A stretch of 64,000 nucleotides of DNA from Bog-756 sp963835465 (lineage in GTDB: Bacteria > Actinomycetota > Acidimicrobiia > Acidimicrobiales > RAAP-2), in assembly GCA_963835465.1 (NCBI GenBank), contig CAWIFR010000007.1, positions 525,545-589,544 on the forward strand, given 5' to 3'. How positions within the stretch are numbered: the stretch's first letter is position 1; the number at the start of each line of letters is the position of its first letter. This document shows, in pieces, positions 63,218 through 64,000 of this stretch. The notes beneath the pieces were generated by a model. The model made no database searches. It saw only the letters and a program-made list of their open reading frames with translations, and was not told where the DNA came from. A program made the position numbers and the translations under genes.

Positions 63218-64000
63218 CAGAGCACCGCACCCGTGACGTGGGCGGTACGCGGGCCGTCGGGTGGCCATCCCCCGCACAGGACGACATTTCCCTCGACGTC
63301 GACCAGACGGGCCGGAATCTGCCAGGCCGAGAGATTTCCGGGGGCATCCTCTCCCCACACCACGGCGGCGGTACTCCAGGCGTTCGCCTCCACACAGGAA
63401 CGAGCCGCCACCGAGACCAGGGACCACACCGCCGGAACCGGCTGCCCCGTCCAGGGATCCACGATGTGATGGACCTGCCGACCGTTGCGCAGCCAGGTGC
63501 GAGCAGTCGTGCCCGAGCTGGCCAGGCCGCCCTCGACGATGGTCACGACCTGCTCCACCCCGGCGAGGCCAGTGTGGCATTCGGAGGCGATCCCGATGGC
63601 CCAGCCCTCAGACGGGGTCGCACCGGCGACGGCGATATCCCCGCCCAGGTTGACCAGCACACCACAGTCGAGGACTTCGGCCAGTCGGGCGGCGGACCGG
63701 TCGGCGGCAAACGCCTTGGCCGTGGACCCGAGGTCGACATGCACGCCGACCGGGATGGCTGCGGTGCGAGCCTCTGGGTCCAGGACGATCCTCCACCACC
63801 CGGGCGCCGGTCGGGGGTCGAACTTGCCGGCGACATCGATCGTGGCCACCTCTGCGAAGTCCCGGTCGTACCCCAGCTCGATCAGGGCCGAACCCACCGT
63901 GGGATCGACGATGCCCGCGGTGTCCGCCGCCACCCGACAGGCCGTCTCGAGCAGCTCGAACAGCAGCGGGGTGATAGCCACGGGGCCTCCGGCGCCGCAC
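63217..64000 (-). CDS. apbE: FAD:protein FMN transferase, N-terminally cut by the window end
   Basis: The frame is open to the window edge (GAGGPVAITPLLFELLETA), so the N-terminus is outside. Motifs of ApbE are VDLGSTAKAFAADRSA, GVLVNLGGDIAVAG, ASSGTTARTW, and HHIVDPWTGQPVPAVWSLVSV. ApbE covalently attaches FMN to a Thr/Ser in target proteins (S-G-A-T motif) outside the membrane or in Nqr/Rnf-type subunits. The target, probably an FMN-binding-domain protein, is expected just upstream, outside this window. First visible gene of a four-gene overlapped redox operon. Confidence 0.9.
   Translation of the reverse strand, partial: CGAGGPVAITPLLFELLETACRVAADTAGIVDPTVGSALIELGYDRDFAEVATIDVAGKFDPRPAPGWWRIVLDPEARTAAIPVGVHVDLGSTAKAFAADRSAARLAEVLDCGVLVNLGGDIAVAGATPSEGWAIGIASECHTGLAGVEQVVTIVEGGLASSGTTARTWLRNGRQVHHIVDPWTGQPVPAVWSLVSVAARSCVEANAWSTAAVVWGEDAPGNLSAWQIPARLVDVEGNVVLCGGWPPDGPRTAHVTGAVL

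Overview
This window looks like chromosomal DNA from a high-GC Gram-positive bacterium, most likely an actinomycete of the Acidimicrobiia type. The evidence is indirect: strong GC bias with GTG/TTG starts, a mycofactocin locus, a resuscitation-promoting-factor-like protein, an MMPL transporter, a type-2 (eukaryote-like) isoleucyl-tRNA synthetase, a leucine-codon leader before leuA, and an exported protein with 42-residue GYW..ASDGG.FSFGDA repeats. No rRNA, tRNA, CRISPR array or intact insertion sequence was seen.

Layout. 1-20.3 kb is almost entirely minus strand: partial gatA, gatC, an esterase, an SCP2 protein (plus strand), a DHA2-type MFS pump, an SDR, an orphan D12 DNA adenine methylase, a small Cys/His protein, a four-PASTA Ser/Thr kinase, then ligA, mnmA, iscS, a semialdehyde dehydrogenase, an AMP ligase, an EntS-like MFS protein, a 39-residue membrane peptide, an MMPL transporter and an SDR. 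20.2-24.7 kb holds a putative gamma-glutamyl polyamine/GABA catabolic set (aldehyde dehydrogenase and C26 amidohydrolase, divergent from an SDR and a glutamine-synthetase-like ligase). 24.8-40.6 kb carries an acyltransferase, leuA with an attenuator-like leader, an FGGY kinase, ileS, a DNA glycosylase joined to a GNAT domain, the repeat/CAP exported protein, an Rrf2 regulator, a BrkB-type membrane protein, an acyl-CoA synthetase and a thioesterase.

40.6-49.2 kb holds a TnpB-like remnant, three SRPBCC proteins, an ArsR regulator with a clear dyad, a methyltransferase, an amidohydrolase, rpiB, and an HpnA-like epimerase next to an HpnO-like aminotransferase. 48.6-54.1 kb is a mycofactocin locus (mftR divergent from mftA-mftB-mftC-mftE-SDR-mftF) with no mftD at the usual place. 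Directly after it come two membrane-anchored proteins that share an undescribed domain, one of them carrying a GH43 glycosidase. An Rpf-like protein, a four-helix membrane protein, GtrA, a cold-shock protein and a DUF998-like protein follow. 61-64 kb is a tightly overlapped redox operon: apbE, a ferric-reductase-like membrane protein, a NuoF-like flavoprotein and a three-cysteine ferredoxin.

Sequence quality is uneven. Genes in about 1-8 kb (sparsely), 8.2-20.2 kb (densely), one site at 22.9 kb, and 41.4-49.2 kb (densely) need repeated one-base frame changes to match their families, including essential ligA, mnmA and iscS. The stretches 23.3-40.6 kb and 49.3-64 kb are clean. I read the breaks as base-calling or assembly errors, not decay, so ends and lengths in those zones are approximate.
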